This document shows positions 43,633 through 55,918 of a stretch of 64,000 nucleotides of DNA, piece by piece. How positions within the stretch are numbered: the stretch's first letter is position 1; each line of letters begins with the position of its first letter. Source of the stretch: Pseudovirgaria hyperparasitica. Its lineage: Eukaryota; Ascomycota; Dothideomycetes; Acrospermales; Acrospermaceae. The DNA lies in NCBI RefSeq assembly GCF_010093815.1, contig NW_022985567.1:521367-585366 (forward strand). The letters run 5' to 3'. Below the pieces are notes generated by a model that was not told the DNA's origin, made no database searches, and was given only the letters and a program-made list of their open reading frames with translations. Position numbers and translations under genes: made by a program.

Positions 43633-44454
43633 TCAAAATACAAGTGCGGCACCCTTAGTTTTCTTGTCACCACTGCGGAATTTATTAGCATGCGTCCAGG
43701 AGAACAGGACCTGCAAGCCAAGCTGAACAGGCCGAGGAAATTCACATACCCTAGCTCGAAGTGCTTGCAACGTTTGAGCGCCAGTTGAGCCTTGGTTTTG
43801 CATACAGTGCATTCCAATCTTAAGACGACCTTCTTCGTAGTCTTTGCTTTCTTGTGGAATACGGGTTTGGTCTGACCACCATAACCAGACTGCTTGCGAT
43901 CATAACGACGCTTTCCCTGGGCGAACAGTGAAGCCTGAATTTTTCGTCAGAATATGTCCGACTGTTGGGCTCTGGATTCATTTTCAGACGAACCTTGCCG
44001 GCCTTGTACTGGGTCACTCTGTGTTGGGTATGCTTTTTACAGCCTTTGCCCTTGCAATAGGTGCGGCGGGTCTTGGGAATATTGACCTGAACACCAGATA
44101 ATCAGTCAACCGCCCTAAATGCACCTATTGCACTCTATGTCCTCTACAAGTATCAACGTTGGGTGAATTTCTCGAGTGGTTCGGTAGTGATCCCGCGGTA
44201 TCGAAAACGGTCGTGATGAGATATGGAGGCGGTCAAGTCGCAATAAGGTATGGAGTATTAGACTATGTAAACTTGCGTATATAGCGACAAATGCCGATAA
44301 GAGAGGGCGTCGTGGGAAGTAATATCCGTTCGGATTATCGCATGTACCGATTTCCAGTTCACGACGGCGGCCGAATTCATCAAGTGTCGGGCTCAAAGTT
44401 ATTTCCATCTCTTGCAGGACAATTGGAACGCAGATAAGTGTATGAACTTACCAT
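43633..44454 (-). CDS. rpl42: Large-subunit ribosomal protein eL42 (L44/L36a)
   Basis: Exons 44452-44454, 43994-44086, 43750-43934 and 43633-43672 give 106 residues, the exact family length. Sequence is near-universal: [21 protein letters not shown] at the start, [21 protein letters not shown] with the second zinc-binding cysteine pair, and [13 protein letters not shown] at the end. The first coding exon is the ATG alone, followed by a 365-nt intron, a common layout in fungal ribosomal-protein genes. The protein lines the tRNA E-site. Residue 56 is Pro, which in yeasts goes with cycloheximide sensitivity. Intron 2 has an uncommon GTTCGT donor. Confidence 0.96.
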
Positions 44455-44870
44455 CTTGACGGTCTTGAATGGTTGTCGTTTAGGTGTAGATATCGAGGCG
44501 AAGTTGTGGTGCTCCTGCACGATACTGAAAATCCAAGTGTGAATGTGGCCTGTGCTCTCGCTAAGACGGCCCGCTATCACGTGATAGTACCTCCGATATA
44601 TTCATTCAGTCTTCCATTAAACGCTTTCTTCCATCCCTTTCAATGCGCCAATGTCTCAAAACGATTCAAAATACAGTTGCACTGACGATACTAAGATCAA
44701 ATTCTATTAGGTCTAGTTCTCGTAAGTCCCTAGCCGACCAGTGCAACGTCAACGGCTTAATCAAGATACACGCGAAAATAATTGAACGAACTACAACACG
44801 TATGAAGGTGGACTCCTCCTACATCTTGTGGCTTTTGCTAGGCAGCTCTGCAATCTATCAGGCACATATT
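44455..44870. promoter_or_regulatory. eL42 promoter and DUF1772 3' region
   Basis: 416 bases upstream of the ribosomal protein gene. No element recognised with confidence. Confidence 0.4.
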
Positions 44871-45685
44871 CTACAAGCCGACCACCGCGATGGTTCCCAT
44901 CAAAGCCCCAACCGCAGTCAGTCCAGCCCTTGTGTAATTATAGTATCTCCAATTACAGACCAACTTACGTAGATTCTCTTCTTCACCAAACTTAGAATCT
45001 ACGGCCTTGGCATGTAGATCCTCGGTCGTATTCGCCATGAAGAACATGGTGAAAGGCACGAATGCCGGTATAAAGACCGCAGCTCCTGTATAGAGCTCGA
45101 ACGCATACGAACTATGACGCAGAGGGTGTTTCCCGGCTGTACAGCCGTAATTAGCAAGTGCAATGCCAAGGACTATTTGACGAGAAAAGGCATCAAATGT
45201 CTCATGCGCAACGTGTGCTTCATTGGAGCAGACAGAAAAGCTGATAAGACTTCGATGAGATCGACAACCCACTCACCGTCAGTAGCAAGATATGAAAACG
45301 CCAGCGCCGAGGCCAGAGTAACCGACAGCGCTATCCGTCTTCCAAGGTCGTGCAGTTCGTTCCATTGCCGTGCAAGAATTGGCGCGGGCGATAGATGTAG
45401 TGGTGGGATGGCTGCATAGCTAATTGTGCTGAAGCCGCCTGTTTGGTGCATTAGCTTGGGTAGGTCAACACATGACAGCCAGAAGGAGATTCTGTCGATC
45501 CATTTGATCGCATGATGTTCACCAGCCTTGGGACTGAGATGGCTAGCAGATGCGGCTAAGTGATGGCTCGCCGGATTTGATAAGAACTGATATGTGTAAG
45601 ACAGCGACATACCGGTAATGAAGGCGGATGTTGTGATGCCTACGACTTGGGCAATTCGGAGAGATGCTGGGAGTTGTGACGTCAT
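44871..45685 (-). CDS. DUF1772 membrane protein (anthrone-oxygenase-like)
   Basis: Exons 45277-45685 and 44871-45136 (140-nt intron) give 224 residues. It matches the DUF1772 layout: four hydrophobic segments, the first near VVGITTSAFITGMSLSYTY, and later FELYTGAAVFIPAFVPFTMFFM followed by N-T and the NYTRAGLTAVGALMG ending. Some DUF1772 members are anthrone oxygenases in polyketide clusters; others have no known role. No polyketide synthase is nearby, so I do not assign a reaction. A possible short intron near the C-terminus (GTAAGT at about 44963) would break the frame and is rejected. Confidence 0.75.
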
Positions 45686-46241
45686 ATCGTTCTTCGCTGG
45701 CGGTAAACAGGCCTGAGGGGTTTTCCGAGGCTTCTTTCCGGTAACGTCGGAAGTGGAGCGTCGCTTTATGAGTCGAAGCAACAATCTTGCTGGAGAAGAG
45801 GTAATTCAAGATTTGTCACAGGGTTAGAACGAGATGGAGTAGCAGTGCAAGGCCAACGCAGGTCTGGGAAAATAAGATACGATTGAGAGCTGTTTATAAT
45901 GATCCGAAGGCGCAGCGCAGGATGAGGGATGAGTGAACATGCGACACCTAAACCAAACACGCGCAAGCCAAGGTCCAACATTCCGCCCTGCCCATTCATT
46001 GATAGGCAACTACTAGGAACTACGACGTGGGATGCCGGATAACGCGTATGCTATACCAAGGCCGAAACGCTGACAACACATAATCCGACCTAAGACACCG
46101 CCCAAGCCACTACCTATCGGACCCCTAGATGTGGTATCTCTGCTGCAAAAGAAAACACAAGCGCCAAGCCCCTATTTGAAAATGCGGCAATCGATGCGCT
46201 ATGCGCTCTTGAATAGGTACACCAAGAAGGCGAACGTGATA
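45686..46241. other. Intergenic: DUF1772 promoter and Src1 3' region
   Basis: 556 bases, both neighbours on the minus strand. Nothing recognised. Confidence 0.45.
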
Positions 46242-48403
46242 TTAATAAATCGGTCTTCCCTCGTCCCAGCTCTTCATCTCCATCTCCGATCTGTCTTGAC
46301 CCACACCAGCTGGGCTACTGCTAGCAATGCCTCCCAAGCTGTATTTTGAGCTCTGACGGCGGCCACTACTCGGAACACTGTCCAATGCGCCAACTGCACC
46401 AATCCACTCCCATACCCTGCTAACGTCTCCACTTCGCCCTTCGCGGACCATTGGTCGTACGTTGGAATTCTGCTCGACTTTCTTCTGCACCCTCTCCCAC
46501 AGCTTTTGCCGTCTACTGGCGGAGAACTCGTTGCGCAAGATATCGTCTCGCAGCTGGCCCATGCTGATCCAGTTCTCAGGAAAGGAGGTGCTATCATGAG
46601 CATGAAGCGCGGCCTGCTGAGCAAGACGGTCTAGAGCGTATGTTGCTAGATGTTTCGCTGTTGCTTCAGTTTTGCGACCCGACGTAATCTTGAGGTAGCC
46701 ATAGCCCCCTGTCATCCCGAAAAGTGCTAGTCCAACAAGCTGCCAAATATATCTTGCCAACGCGACTCGGAGGGATCGTCTGAGGGCGCATGATAGTCCG
46801 ATTTTCGCGGTGCTCTTGGAGGCGACAAGGCGGCTGGTATCGGTCGCTCTGTAGAAGTAACGACGAATCTGATTAGTTTCGTGTCGTGTCAGAAAGGAGG
46901 CGATTATGGAATGTGAAGGGCGACTTACTGGTTGACTGTACTGGTGATCTCATCTCTGCCTAAGATCTCTCCAATGGCTCCGCGCCAAAGATCTTCGAAC
47001 TCCGCATCTGACATTCCCTTTCTCTTCTTTTCGGAGACAGTTTGCTTCAGTTCGACCTCTGGAATCGCCGGTGATTCGATCTTCTTTCCCTGATCATCCT
47101 TTAGCTCTCCGCACTCATATTTGGCGTTACGCTCGCGCAGTTCCTCTACAGCTCGATCAGCGACCTGCTTGATCTTGCGGGTTTTCTCGCCATCTGGCTC
47201 GCAAGTCGGAGGAAATGGTACTATGCCAAACAATGATAGTGGATGCTCTTTCAGAATGAAATCAGTTTCGCAGGTCGTTTGCAGGTTTTCAGAACAGTAG
47301 GCATGTTGCGGACACGGCTCGCACTGGGGTCTGATGGGATCTGCCCATTCTGGAATTTCTACACCAGCGAGCTCTTGTGAGTGGTGGCCAATGCCACAAT
47401 AACCAACAGTCAACTTCTCCTGTCTCCACAATGCCGCTATGCCAACAGCCAAGGCTGTCAAGACAGACAGGAATGCAGGCTTAACAGCTGCAGGTCGTCT
47501 GGTCACTTGCTGTCGTCTCGCTGGCACGAGTCCTGTATTTCCTGCCAACGCGCGATCCTGCTCGAGCTCCAGCTGGGCATCAGGCGCGAACTCCTCTCCA
47601 GCTTCAGGCTCATCCGAATCTTCCTCTTCCTCTTTAGGGATAATTTGCGATACCGGGACTATAGATCTGCGCGATGAGCGCGATATTTGTTTGTCCTCAT
47701 CGTGTGCTGACAAAGGGACATCGGTCCGACGTCTGCTTGCTCCGCTTCTGCGCTTCTCATGCGCTTCTGGTGGATCTAATGTCTTGCGGCGAAAGTCGCG
47801 CTTAGGCTTTGCGTCTGGCATAAGGGGAGAACTTCCGCTCTGAAAGGGGTTGTCGGTTGTGAAAGGACTTTCCTCATCGTTGTTTTGGTGCGACTCCGAT
47901 TCAGAATCTTCTTCACTCTTGATGGTAGTAGCAGGGGTTGCGCTCATTCTTGTGCGACGCCGATTCAATTTATCCTCGACTTGTAGACTAGACTGTCTTG
48001 ACTGTTTACTTGCGACACTTCTTGCTGGCGTTCTCCGCCCTGGAAGCTCTATAGGCCCAGCCTCTTCACTGGGAGCCGCACGACTCCTTCGGGATGTTCT
48101 TGTTGTTGTGACAGGAGTGATATCGCGCTCAAAGTCTTCTTCCTCGTCTATTACAGATGCGTTACTTGATGGTACATCTTGTATGCCCCTCGTCGATCGC
48201 TTAGTTCTCGATCGCGCGGAGAGAATTCTCTTCGCCTGTGGTGACACATGCTCATTAAATAGGTCAATAAGCTGCGGCTTCTTTGATGATGATGGATAGT
48301 TGACATCGTGCGATAGGAGAATATTGCGCAGCCGGGGTACTGTCACAGAAGCGGGATCAAAGCCCGGCTGCAGGTAATCAAAATCTGGATCTGGAGTAGT
48401 CAT
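46242..48403 (-). CDS. Inner nuclear membrane protein Src1/Heh (LEM/HeH and MSC domains)
   Basis: Exons 46929-48403 and 46242-46848 (80-nt intron) give 693 residues. The family links chromatin to the nuclear envelope and supports pore-complex quality control. Order: HeH helix-extension-helix near 18-53 (VTVPRLRNILLSHDVNYP ... PQLIDLFNEHV), a long charged linker with basic stretches as nuclear import signals, TM1 (309-326), a lumenal Cys-rich part (QCEPCPQHAYCSENLQTTC), TM2 (about 523-543) and the C-terminal Man1-Src1 domain (SFPENWISMGQLRDDILR, LWERVQKKVEQNSNVR). The acceptor at 46849 was chosen because it is the one that joins in frame to LVASKSTAKIGLSCALRRSL. Confidence 0.92.
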
Positions 48404-49542
48404 GATGCGTAAAGTTGGCCAGCGCAGATAAGGTGAGACACCGAGTAAACCTTCTCGCGCGTGCGAGTGAACGATGGAGGACGAGCGTCTCGTTGGTAGA
48501 TACAAGGATTTGCCGGGAAGGACTTTTAGAATGATGAGAGGCAAGCTATCTCAGTTGCGACGTAAACAAACACCTGTTGCAAGTCGCAACGCTGACGTCC
48601 ACTCTAGATTGTGTTTGGTAAGGCGGCTACCATTCTTTGCGCGCTAGTCACGTGGTAATTTCCGCTTCGCGCTGTCACGTGCAAAGTCCACACTTTCTCC
48701 CTGACGCAAATTCATAACTATATTCCGTAAACTCAATGGCTACTTTCAGCCAAGATTGATGAACGACCTTTCGACAACGATAAGAGATTCAAATTGAATT
48801 GGCCAGAAACAAAGTTGTGTATCAAAAAATCGACAGGTACCTGACTGATCAGCAGAAAACCTCAGGCTCTAAATGAGTGTCAATTTCGTTATTTAATGGT
48901 GTGATTCCGGATAGTGCCCCTCGGAAATCTATAAGAACATATTTACAGGAGAGGAGAGATATAACTGAAAAGCACGTTAAGCCTTCATTACACAACCTTT
49001 GTCAAGGTGATAGCATTATGGATACGTGTAGAGAGGAAACTTTACCGCCAACTGGCGAGCTTACATCTAGCAGGAGGAAGCTCATGAACGCGTCTAGTCA
49101 AATATATACAAACAGCTCTTCAGCACAAACAAGAGGAACGTATCTGGCAAGCATTGGGAAAGACGAAGAAGTCTTGCACACAAGGGTTTGTGTGAAGACA
49201 AGTGGGCAGGTGTATTGGACTTGCAACATGATTGCGACTTATGCAACACAGTGCGTACTACTGTGCTGGTAGCGAGTTGAAGGACGCCCCCGGCTCGGGT
49301 TCCCTCGGAGATCGTACACGTTGGAAGGAATCGACATTTCATTTGCCGAACTCAATTTGGCAGTCTTCATGCTCGGATCCCAGTCGTAATGAAGGCTTTT
49401 GCAGGGTCTGAAGCTCGATCATTACAGCTCACATGACATTAAGTATCGAATCGATCTGACGTTCGCAGTGTGGCTGTAATCAAATTTATGTAGATTTCCG
49501 TAGGGTAGGACACTGTACAATCGCGAGGTGAATGATGTCCTC
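48404..49542. other. Intergenic: Src1 promoter and 3' region of the membrane-protein gene
   Basis: 1.1 kb. An open frame at 48877-49272 has no homologous feature I can name and probably is not coding. Confidence 0.45.
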
Positions 49543-50775
49543 TCAATGATAGAAAGAACAGGGCGTGATCGATCGCAGTCCGAATTCTCTTTCGACCTCT
49601 CGTAATGAAACACCATCTTCTTCAACCTTCTTCGCCATCACTCTCTCCTCTGTAAAGCAGTGTTAGATGATGCAGTTCCTTGAGTGGTATGATACTCACC
49701 TCGCCATATTGATACCAAGGCCATGAGTGGAAGCCATAGCAGTAACATGGAAAGAACTTGTCCGTAAGCCCAAGAGTTTTCATCTTTCCCGGTCATATAG
49801 ACGTCCGCGTTCGCTTCATGCGGAAATGCGTCCCCAACTTCAATAATCTGAACGACAATGGTGATACACGCGGCGGAGAGCACCCCAAGCGTGAAACACT
49901 GGATCAACTTCGTCGATTTCCCTTCCTTTATGTTCAGAAAGTATATCCCAAGCCCGAAGAGCAACATATGGCACATGATCACAATGATGATCAGTAGAAT
50001 CGGCTTCCCCCAGATAGGGTTTTCACTGATCGCCTCCTGTCCCAATGCTTTGTCCCAGGCGCACGCGATTGGCAGGGTCTGTACGAGTTTACGAAAAAGG
50101 AATCGCAGGAGAAACATTGCCACGACAAGACTGAGCATAGCATTCAAGCCCATCAATAGTTGACGTATTCGCTTCATCAGCCAATCTTCCCTATACTGCC
50201 TGAACAAGGTTATTGTCGTAGCCATGTGGCAGAACGTTGCAAAACAGCCTATAAGATAGACCATGTAGAAGTGATAGAAATCGAGAGAACCCATCTTGGT
50301 GAGACTGATGACGAGGACGCCGATGCCGGTGATAATCTGCTGGTCGGAAAACGCCACCAGTAATTTACGCATTATGATCGCGATGGCGTCCAGTTTACGC
50401 CGAGTCTCGCACAGAGGCTCAAACATGGTTATGAGGAAGGCCAAGGCCAGACAGAAAGCATTCATGATCATGAACGAGAGAAGGACCTGAAGACTGGTAA
50501 GTATACCTGACTCCGAGCTCTGATGCGGCACGTACGCCAATACCCCCAACACCGCCATCTCTTTCCACGCTGTCACGTCTAGTGCAGTCTATAGTGGTCT
50601 TAAGCATTAAGAAGGCTTTGCTGGCCACCGACGTGTAACGGAGGACTGGGCTGGATAGTGGAGACCAATGGGAGAAATGAAATAGGAGAGAAGAATAATA
50701 GAAGCCCGGGAACCCGTCTGCCGATCCGATACAGAGAAGCCGTTGGAATTTGGATAGCTTGTTGTCGATGGCCAT
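49543..50775 (-). CDS. Multi-pass membrane protein of unknown function
   Basis: Proposed exons 50629-50775, 49700-50588 and 49543-49649 (introns 40 and 50 nt) give 380 residues. I do not recognise the family. About seven hydrophobic segments are visible, including SLQVLLSFMIMNAFCLALAFLIT-like, IITGIGVLVISLTKMGSLDF, AMLSLVVAMFLLRFLF and KPILLIIIVIMCHMLLFGLG, so it has a 7TM-like profile. Exon 1 (MAIDNKLSKFQRLLCIGSAD) and the short last exon, a charged cytosolic tail, are inferred from splice signals that keep the frame. The central exon is secure. A single-exon model starting near 50576 is the alternative. Confidence 0.65.
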
Positions 50776-51989
50776 CAACTGAATTGAACAAGAATGAACG
50801 CACAAAAGAGGACAGCGGGTGCAATTAGGTCGTGGGCGTACTGGAATGGTGACTGCGCAACCTTGGAAGGCTATCAAGAGTCCTCAAACTGCGGGGAATC
50901 AAGGAAGCCTGGAAGAGCATGTGCAGTAACGATGATCATACTGCTAACACTAGTGGGGGAAAGATCGATGCAAAAGGTCTTTCCTGAAGTTGATGAAGTT
51001 GGATACCGATCTCTAATGTGACTGTCGTTGTTGGCGAGTAGGTACAACGATAGGTAAGCTATAACTATGAGTGACTTTTGAAGTCGGTACGACGAAATAT
51101 GGACCTGTCTGCTGCCAGCAACATTGAGTATTCCATTGTTTTCACAATGGACTTGGACCTGTCTATTTGGCTGCCTAGGTAAGTGCACAGAAGAGCTAGC
51201 CGTCGATGGAATGAAGTTCTGGATGAAGTTATGAGTCCTAATCGCGCACCTCACATGCTTTATGCGAGACATCACATGGTGTTTTTGAAACTCTGATCTT
51301 CCTATGATCTCTGAGCACCGAGAAGCAGAAGCTTAGACGGCTCCCCACTGATAAGAAAGATCTCGGGCACCTCGACTACATATCTGATATTGCCGCAGAT
51401 AGGCACTTCGTGCCATTAACTGTGCTAGATCTGGACGTTCAAAACTGCACAACGAACTCCAGCCACTGATGTTGAGCAAAATAGTAGTATCGCAGACAGC
51501 GCATTATCGGGTACTTTGATACGTCTAACATCCTCTAAATGCTCATTCTCACACCCCTATTTCTGGTTGGCTCGTCCAATGAATCTAATACGTACAAAGA
51601 TAATTTATCTCTCACCCTCTTCAAGGTCATACGAGTTGTAGAAAAATTAAATTACAACAGATGAGATTTAGAACCTCCTAGAGCTCGATATGGGGGTGTA
51701 AGGACATGTTTCTGATCCGAAACATGTTCATTTCCCCGCAATCTAAATGTGTAAGCCTCGGACCGCGTGTCCGGTACTATTAAGGCTCTATCATATCAGC
51801 CGGTAGATTGCAGAATCGCGCTGCCGCACTCTATGTGTTAACTCGGCTTCATGGGCCTTCATTTGGATGATATGCTAGTGTGCGGTCTGCAATTTGAAGC
51901 ATAGATATATATATACGAACTTGTCTTCTTACTCTTTGCTCCCATCGTTGGTAACCACGCCACTTCATGACACAAGACAGCTTATTAGA
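50776..51989. other. Intergenic, divergent promoters
   Basis: 1.2 kb between two divergent genes. AT-rich around 51590-51660. No supportable gene. Confidence 0.45.
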
Positions 51990-53117
51990 ATGCTAGGCTA
52001 TTTCCTCTTGTACAGTGCCTTTGTTGGCTCAGTCTTTGCGGGCACAATAATATGGGATGGGCGTTTCAACGACATGACATCCTCCGCGGATCTCAACAAT
52101 TGTGAGTACTACGACGATGTTCATACTTTCTTTTCTCCCTGAATTGACCTCATCTGTCAGGGTCATGGGCCAATCAGGTTGGCAACTATCAGTACTACAT
52201 TCATGGCAGCGGTACTGTCGACAAATATTTGAACCTGGCTACATCATACAAAAATCCTGCCGATACAGGTTCAAAGCAAGGTGCCAAAATCACCCTCGAT
52301 AGCACTGCGAAATGGAACAGTGATATGTGGCGCACTGAACTTATCCCCCAGACTACCGCCGCAATCAACAAGAATAGAGTCTACTATCATTTCTCCATGA
52401 AGCGTTCTACCCTGAATGCTCCCAGTGTAAATCACGAGCACCAAGTGAACTTCTTGTACCCTTACCCCTCCTGTTACACCCTTGATGCCAGCTAAACCTG
52501 CCAGTGAGTCTCACTTTACCGAAATGAAGTATGGCTGGGTCAACGGCGAATCTGGCACATCGAATCCTAATCTGCAATGGTTCGTGTCCGGCCAATCCAA
52601 ATGGAGCACTCCCTTCGACGCAGAGGTATGGCACAACGTTGCCTACGAAATCGACTTCGCAGCTGGCTCTGTATCATTCTGGCACTCTACTGGTAGTGCG
52701 GCGCTCACGCTGACCGCCGGTCCCATTAGTACATCTACCTCCTCAAATGGTGCGGACTGGCACCTGGGCGTACTGCGACTGCCGCGTAGCGGATATGATA
52801 CCACGAATTCAGAGGATTGGTACTTTAGCGGTGTGTATGTTGAAACTGGTAGCTTGACGACAGGAGTGGCGAGCCCGGGAGTTGCAGGCGGAGGGATACC
52901 TGTAGTGAGCTCTACGCTGACGAATGCGCTGCCAATAACTATGGTGCCCACAAGTACTGTACGGACGACTCTTATCACGTCTTCAAAGCCGGTTGTGACA
53001 GGCACACCTGTGGCCCAGTATGCACGGTGCGGAGGGGCGTCGTATACAGGATCGACTGTTTGTGTAACGCCATATAAGTGTGTCCAGCTGAACGATTATT
53101 ACTCGCAATGTCAGTAA
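51990..53117 (+). CDS. Secreted GH131 beta-glucanase with C-terminal CBM1
   Basis: Exons 51990-52101, 52161-52455 and 52505-53117 (introns 59 and 49 nt) give 339 residues. Residues 1-18 are a signal peptide ([18 protein letters not shown]). The GH131 domain follows at once: [69 protein letters not shown] and [17 protein letters not shown]. After a Thr/Ser-rich linker comes a cellulose-binding CBM1 ([10 protein letters not shown] ... LNDYYSQCQ) ending at the stop. GH131 enzymes cut beta-1,3/1,4/1,6-glucans and are typical of plant-associated or plant-degrading fungi. Both introns rebuild conserved residues (Trp and Phe codons). Confidence 0.95.
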
Positions 53118-53505
53118 CTTGGTGTATGGAGCCCATCAGATTATGAACGAGAGATTCCATAGCTATGTTGGGTCCAAGTGTACTCACGGATTCCGGGATG
53201 ATAGTATAAAGCCAGTTCCGGTATTATATATATGATCCATCTAACTATGAAGCTTTTTCTTTTCTCAATTGGCTAAATCGACGAGTCGGCACGCCAAAGC
53301 ACACTTTCACCTCTAACATACGGCCCTTACACTATTCCCAGTACACCGGAGCCCATACATTGACATTATGCGTTGTGATTTCTATGCTGAGCATGCTGGA
53401 CATTCTAAAGGTACATAACCTCCCATGTGTAGAGTTGGAAGATAAGCTATTGGTACATGGTCATTAGTGCGATCATTCGTAAGATATTAACTCCTCCTTC
53501 CCGAA
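53118..53505. other. Intergenic, convergent 3' regions
   Basis: 388 bases between GH131 (+) and the Zn2Cys6 gene (-). Nothing recognised. Confidence 0.45.
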
Positions 53506-55918
53506 TCAGCCGATCTGAGATGGGTTGATGCTCATCTTAGCTCCACGACGAGCGATACTCTCTAGTTGTGCCGCATCAAGACCAAATGAAACACCGATGC
53601 GCATAAGGCGACCTGCTATCCACATCCGCTGCTGTTCCGAGACGTTTGGGACCCTGTTGCATACAAAAAGTGGCCAGGCGAGGAAATATGCACCTAGCGC
53701 TTCGGCAGCTATGATCCATCAGCTGAGGCAGGCTTGTCAAGGTGTTGGACTGACCTTTATTCTCGTCTCCCGTTGTCCTTGGCCTACTATGCATGTCGAA
53801 GCTCATGTGGAAAGGGACTGAGGAGCAGATATCATTCACCATCTGCTGAGACGTGTATTGGGCACGTAGCATCTCGAAGTCCGAATTTTGGCCCATATCG
53901 CCGATGATACTTAAGCAGCCCATGATGACAATCTGGCAAAAGATACGGGTGACCCGATAGTCATTCTGGATGTTCGAGACGAACACGTCGTTATATATAT
54001 GCTGTGGGCCAGGCCATTCGGGACAGAGCATGATGTCAGTATCAGAATCTTCGACGATGGAAATTATTTGAGGATTCCAAGTGGATGGAAGCGTCGCTGC
54101 CCAGTTCTCTAGACCGGCATCCATTTTCTTTGTGCTCTGCAGTAAAGCATTTACCTCTGTCGAAACATCTCCAGATGCTTGGCCGCTCTGTAGAGTTTCA
54201 AAGCGGCTTCTGATCTCTGGCAGTTCCATGGATATCATGGTGAGACGATTGGCAGCGTTTTCTTCGGTGTCCTTGCCTTTCCAACCATTCTCGCCTGGAA
54301 ATGTGTCTACGGGCTTCTTCCTCTGGACGCAGTTAGTGAGCTATTAACAGTCAGTATGATTCAAGCTGTTAAAGACATTTGCGCACCATCATCGATCTCA
54401 CCGCACGAAATATGTTGTAAGATTGGGGATTATTGAACTGTTCTGTGCCCCGCATCTTGACTAATGCCACGGCGCCGTCAACGTGATGATTCCAGTTTTG
54501 TGTTTCCAGCTCACTTGTCGATACGATTTCCTGTTCTTGAGTTAGTCTGGCCGAATTTGAGAGGCCAGTAGAAGCAATTCCGGAGAGAATGAAAGAGCGA
54601 GCCCTGGAGGCTTGACCAAATCCAGCAGCCAGGGCGGCAGAGCGAGCATAGACGATATTGGATTCGACACTTACTTCGTATAGCGAGAAGAGAAGTATCG
54701 AAAGTAACGTCTCGTCGGACTTGGCCTTGACTGGATCTCTGAGAGCCTCGTTTACCTTGTGTAAAGCTTGCCCGTATATGACCCTTGCTTGACGGAGAAC
54801 GTCATTCCTTTCCGGGTAGCGTCCGAATGCAGATAGTGCGACTGCATGTGTAGCATCCTGTAGAGGCGATCTGGTACCAGCTTTGAGGTATACCGGTCCA
54901 AGATATTCAAGGAATCCTCGTACACTTTCGGCCTCTCTTGGCAAATGTACAAAATTGTGAAAGAAGAACGATGTAGCTTGAGTTTGCGTTGAAGGATTCA
55001 GACTGGGTAGAATTGTTGGTGTAAGTAAGTCTGCTGTCATAGACAATTCTTGTCGTGCTATTGGAAAAAGTTCCTCTGGTTCGCTGCCTGGCGTCAATGA
55101 TGATGCAGATGAACTTTCACCGTGATATGATGCTGGAGATCGCTGAAGCGTAGGAGAAGTAGAGGTCGGAGATGATTTGCTGCTTTTATGTTAGCTTCAT
55201 GTACATAGAGCCACAGAAAAGAGCTCTCAGAAAGTTGCAGGAAGTACAAAAACATGCCGGCAGTAGAAGCAATTTCAGGATTCACACGAATAGGTTCCAC
55301 AAAGTAAAAATTCACAAGACCCGTGTGACACGATAAGTTCCATCATGTCTCGCTTGAGGATAAACACAGATGAAGATGGGCAGAGTCTGCTGAGGGTGCC
55401 TCTGAACAAGGGACAAGTGCAAAATATTCACTTCGAGATCTTTTTGGGAGCACATCCATATTCAAGACGTGTGGTATTACCGGCTTGAACAACTGGCTCA
55501 ATCGTGTCACATCATGCCACCTAAATCGCAAGGGGTACATTGTCGCTGTATAGTGATGGGTAATGAGAGGCCTAGTATTGACTTTCGAATAGCATGGCAG
55601 GCTTCAGAGGAATAGAACATGATAGCGCGTGGAACATACTTGGAGGAATAAGAATTCTTAGACGTCGACGAGCGTTGAGCACGCCGCGCCAACGCGACAT
55701 TCTCATTGCGGAATATAAGGTCGAACTCGTCAGGGTAGCCAGGGCAATTGCGCGCAGACTTTAGGCATTGTCCGCAACTCGGCCGTTCTTCGTCACACTG
55801 CATCGTTTAAGCTTGATTGGCCTGGGAGCTATATGCTGCCGGTGGGGACATGACTTACTTTTATTCGACGAGACTTGCACATCTGACATGCCCTTGACGG
55901 CTTGCCGGTGTATACCAT
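53506..55918 (-). CDS. Zn2Cys6 fungal transcription factor
   Basis: Exons 55859-55918, 55640-55797, 54387-55179, 53755-54340 and 53506-53708 give 599 residues. The N-terminus has the binuclear zinc cluster with spacing C-x2-C-x6-C-x6-C-x2-C-x6-C (ACQMCKSRR ... SCGQCLKSARNC). The rest is the fungal-specific regulatory region (FFFHNFVHLPREAESVRGFLEYLGP near its start, AEALGAYFLAWPLF and RLMRIGVSFGLDAAQLE at the end). Intron 2 is 460 nt, far longer than the others, but joining across it restores phase and leads into a Ser/Pro linker. Targets are unknown; the convergent GH131 gene is its nearest neighbour and the RiPP cluster is 16 kb away. Confidence 0.88.

Noticed and set aside
44920-44965. Intron near the end of the DUF1772 gene (GTAAGT donor)
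   Set aside because: Splicing to the nearest acceptor gives a stop after two codons, whereas reading through gives the family-like C-terminus.
48877-49272. 131-codon open frame as a gene
   Set aside because: No ATG at its start, no domain, no signal peptide, and it lies in a 3' region.
55094-55540. Two small open frames inside the long intron of the Zn2Cys6 gene as separate genes
   Set aside because: No start context, motif or splice logic; joining the exons around them restores frame and family sequence.
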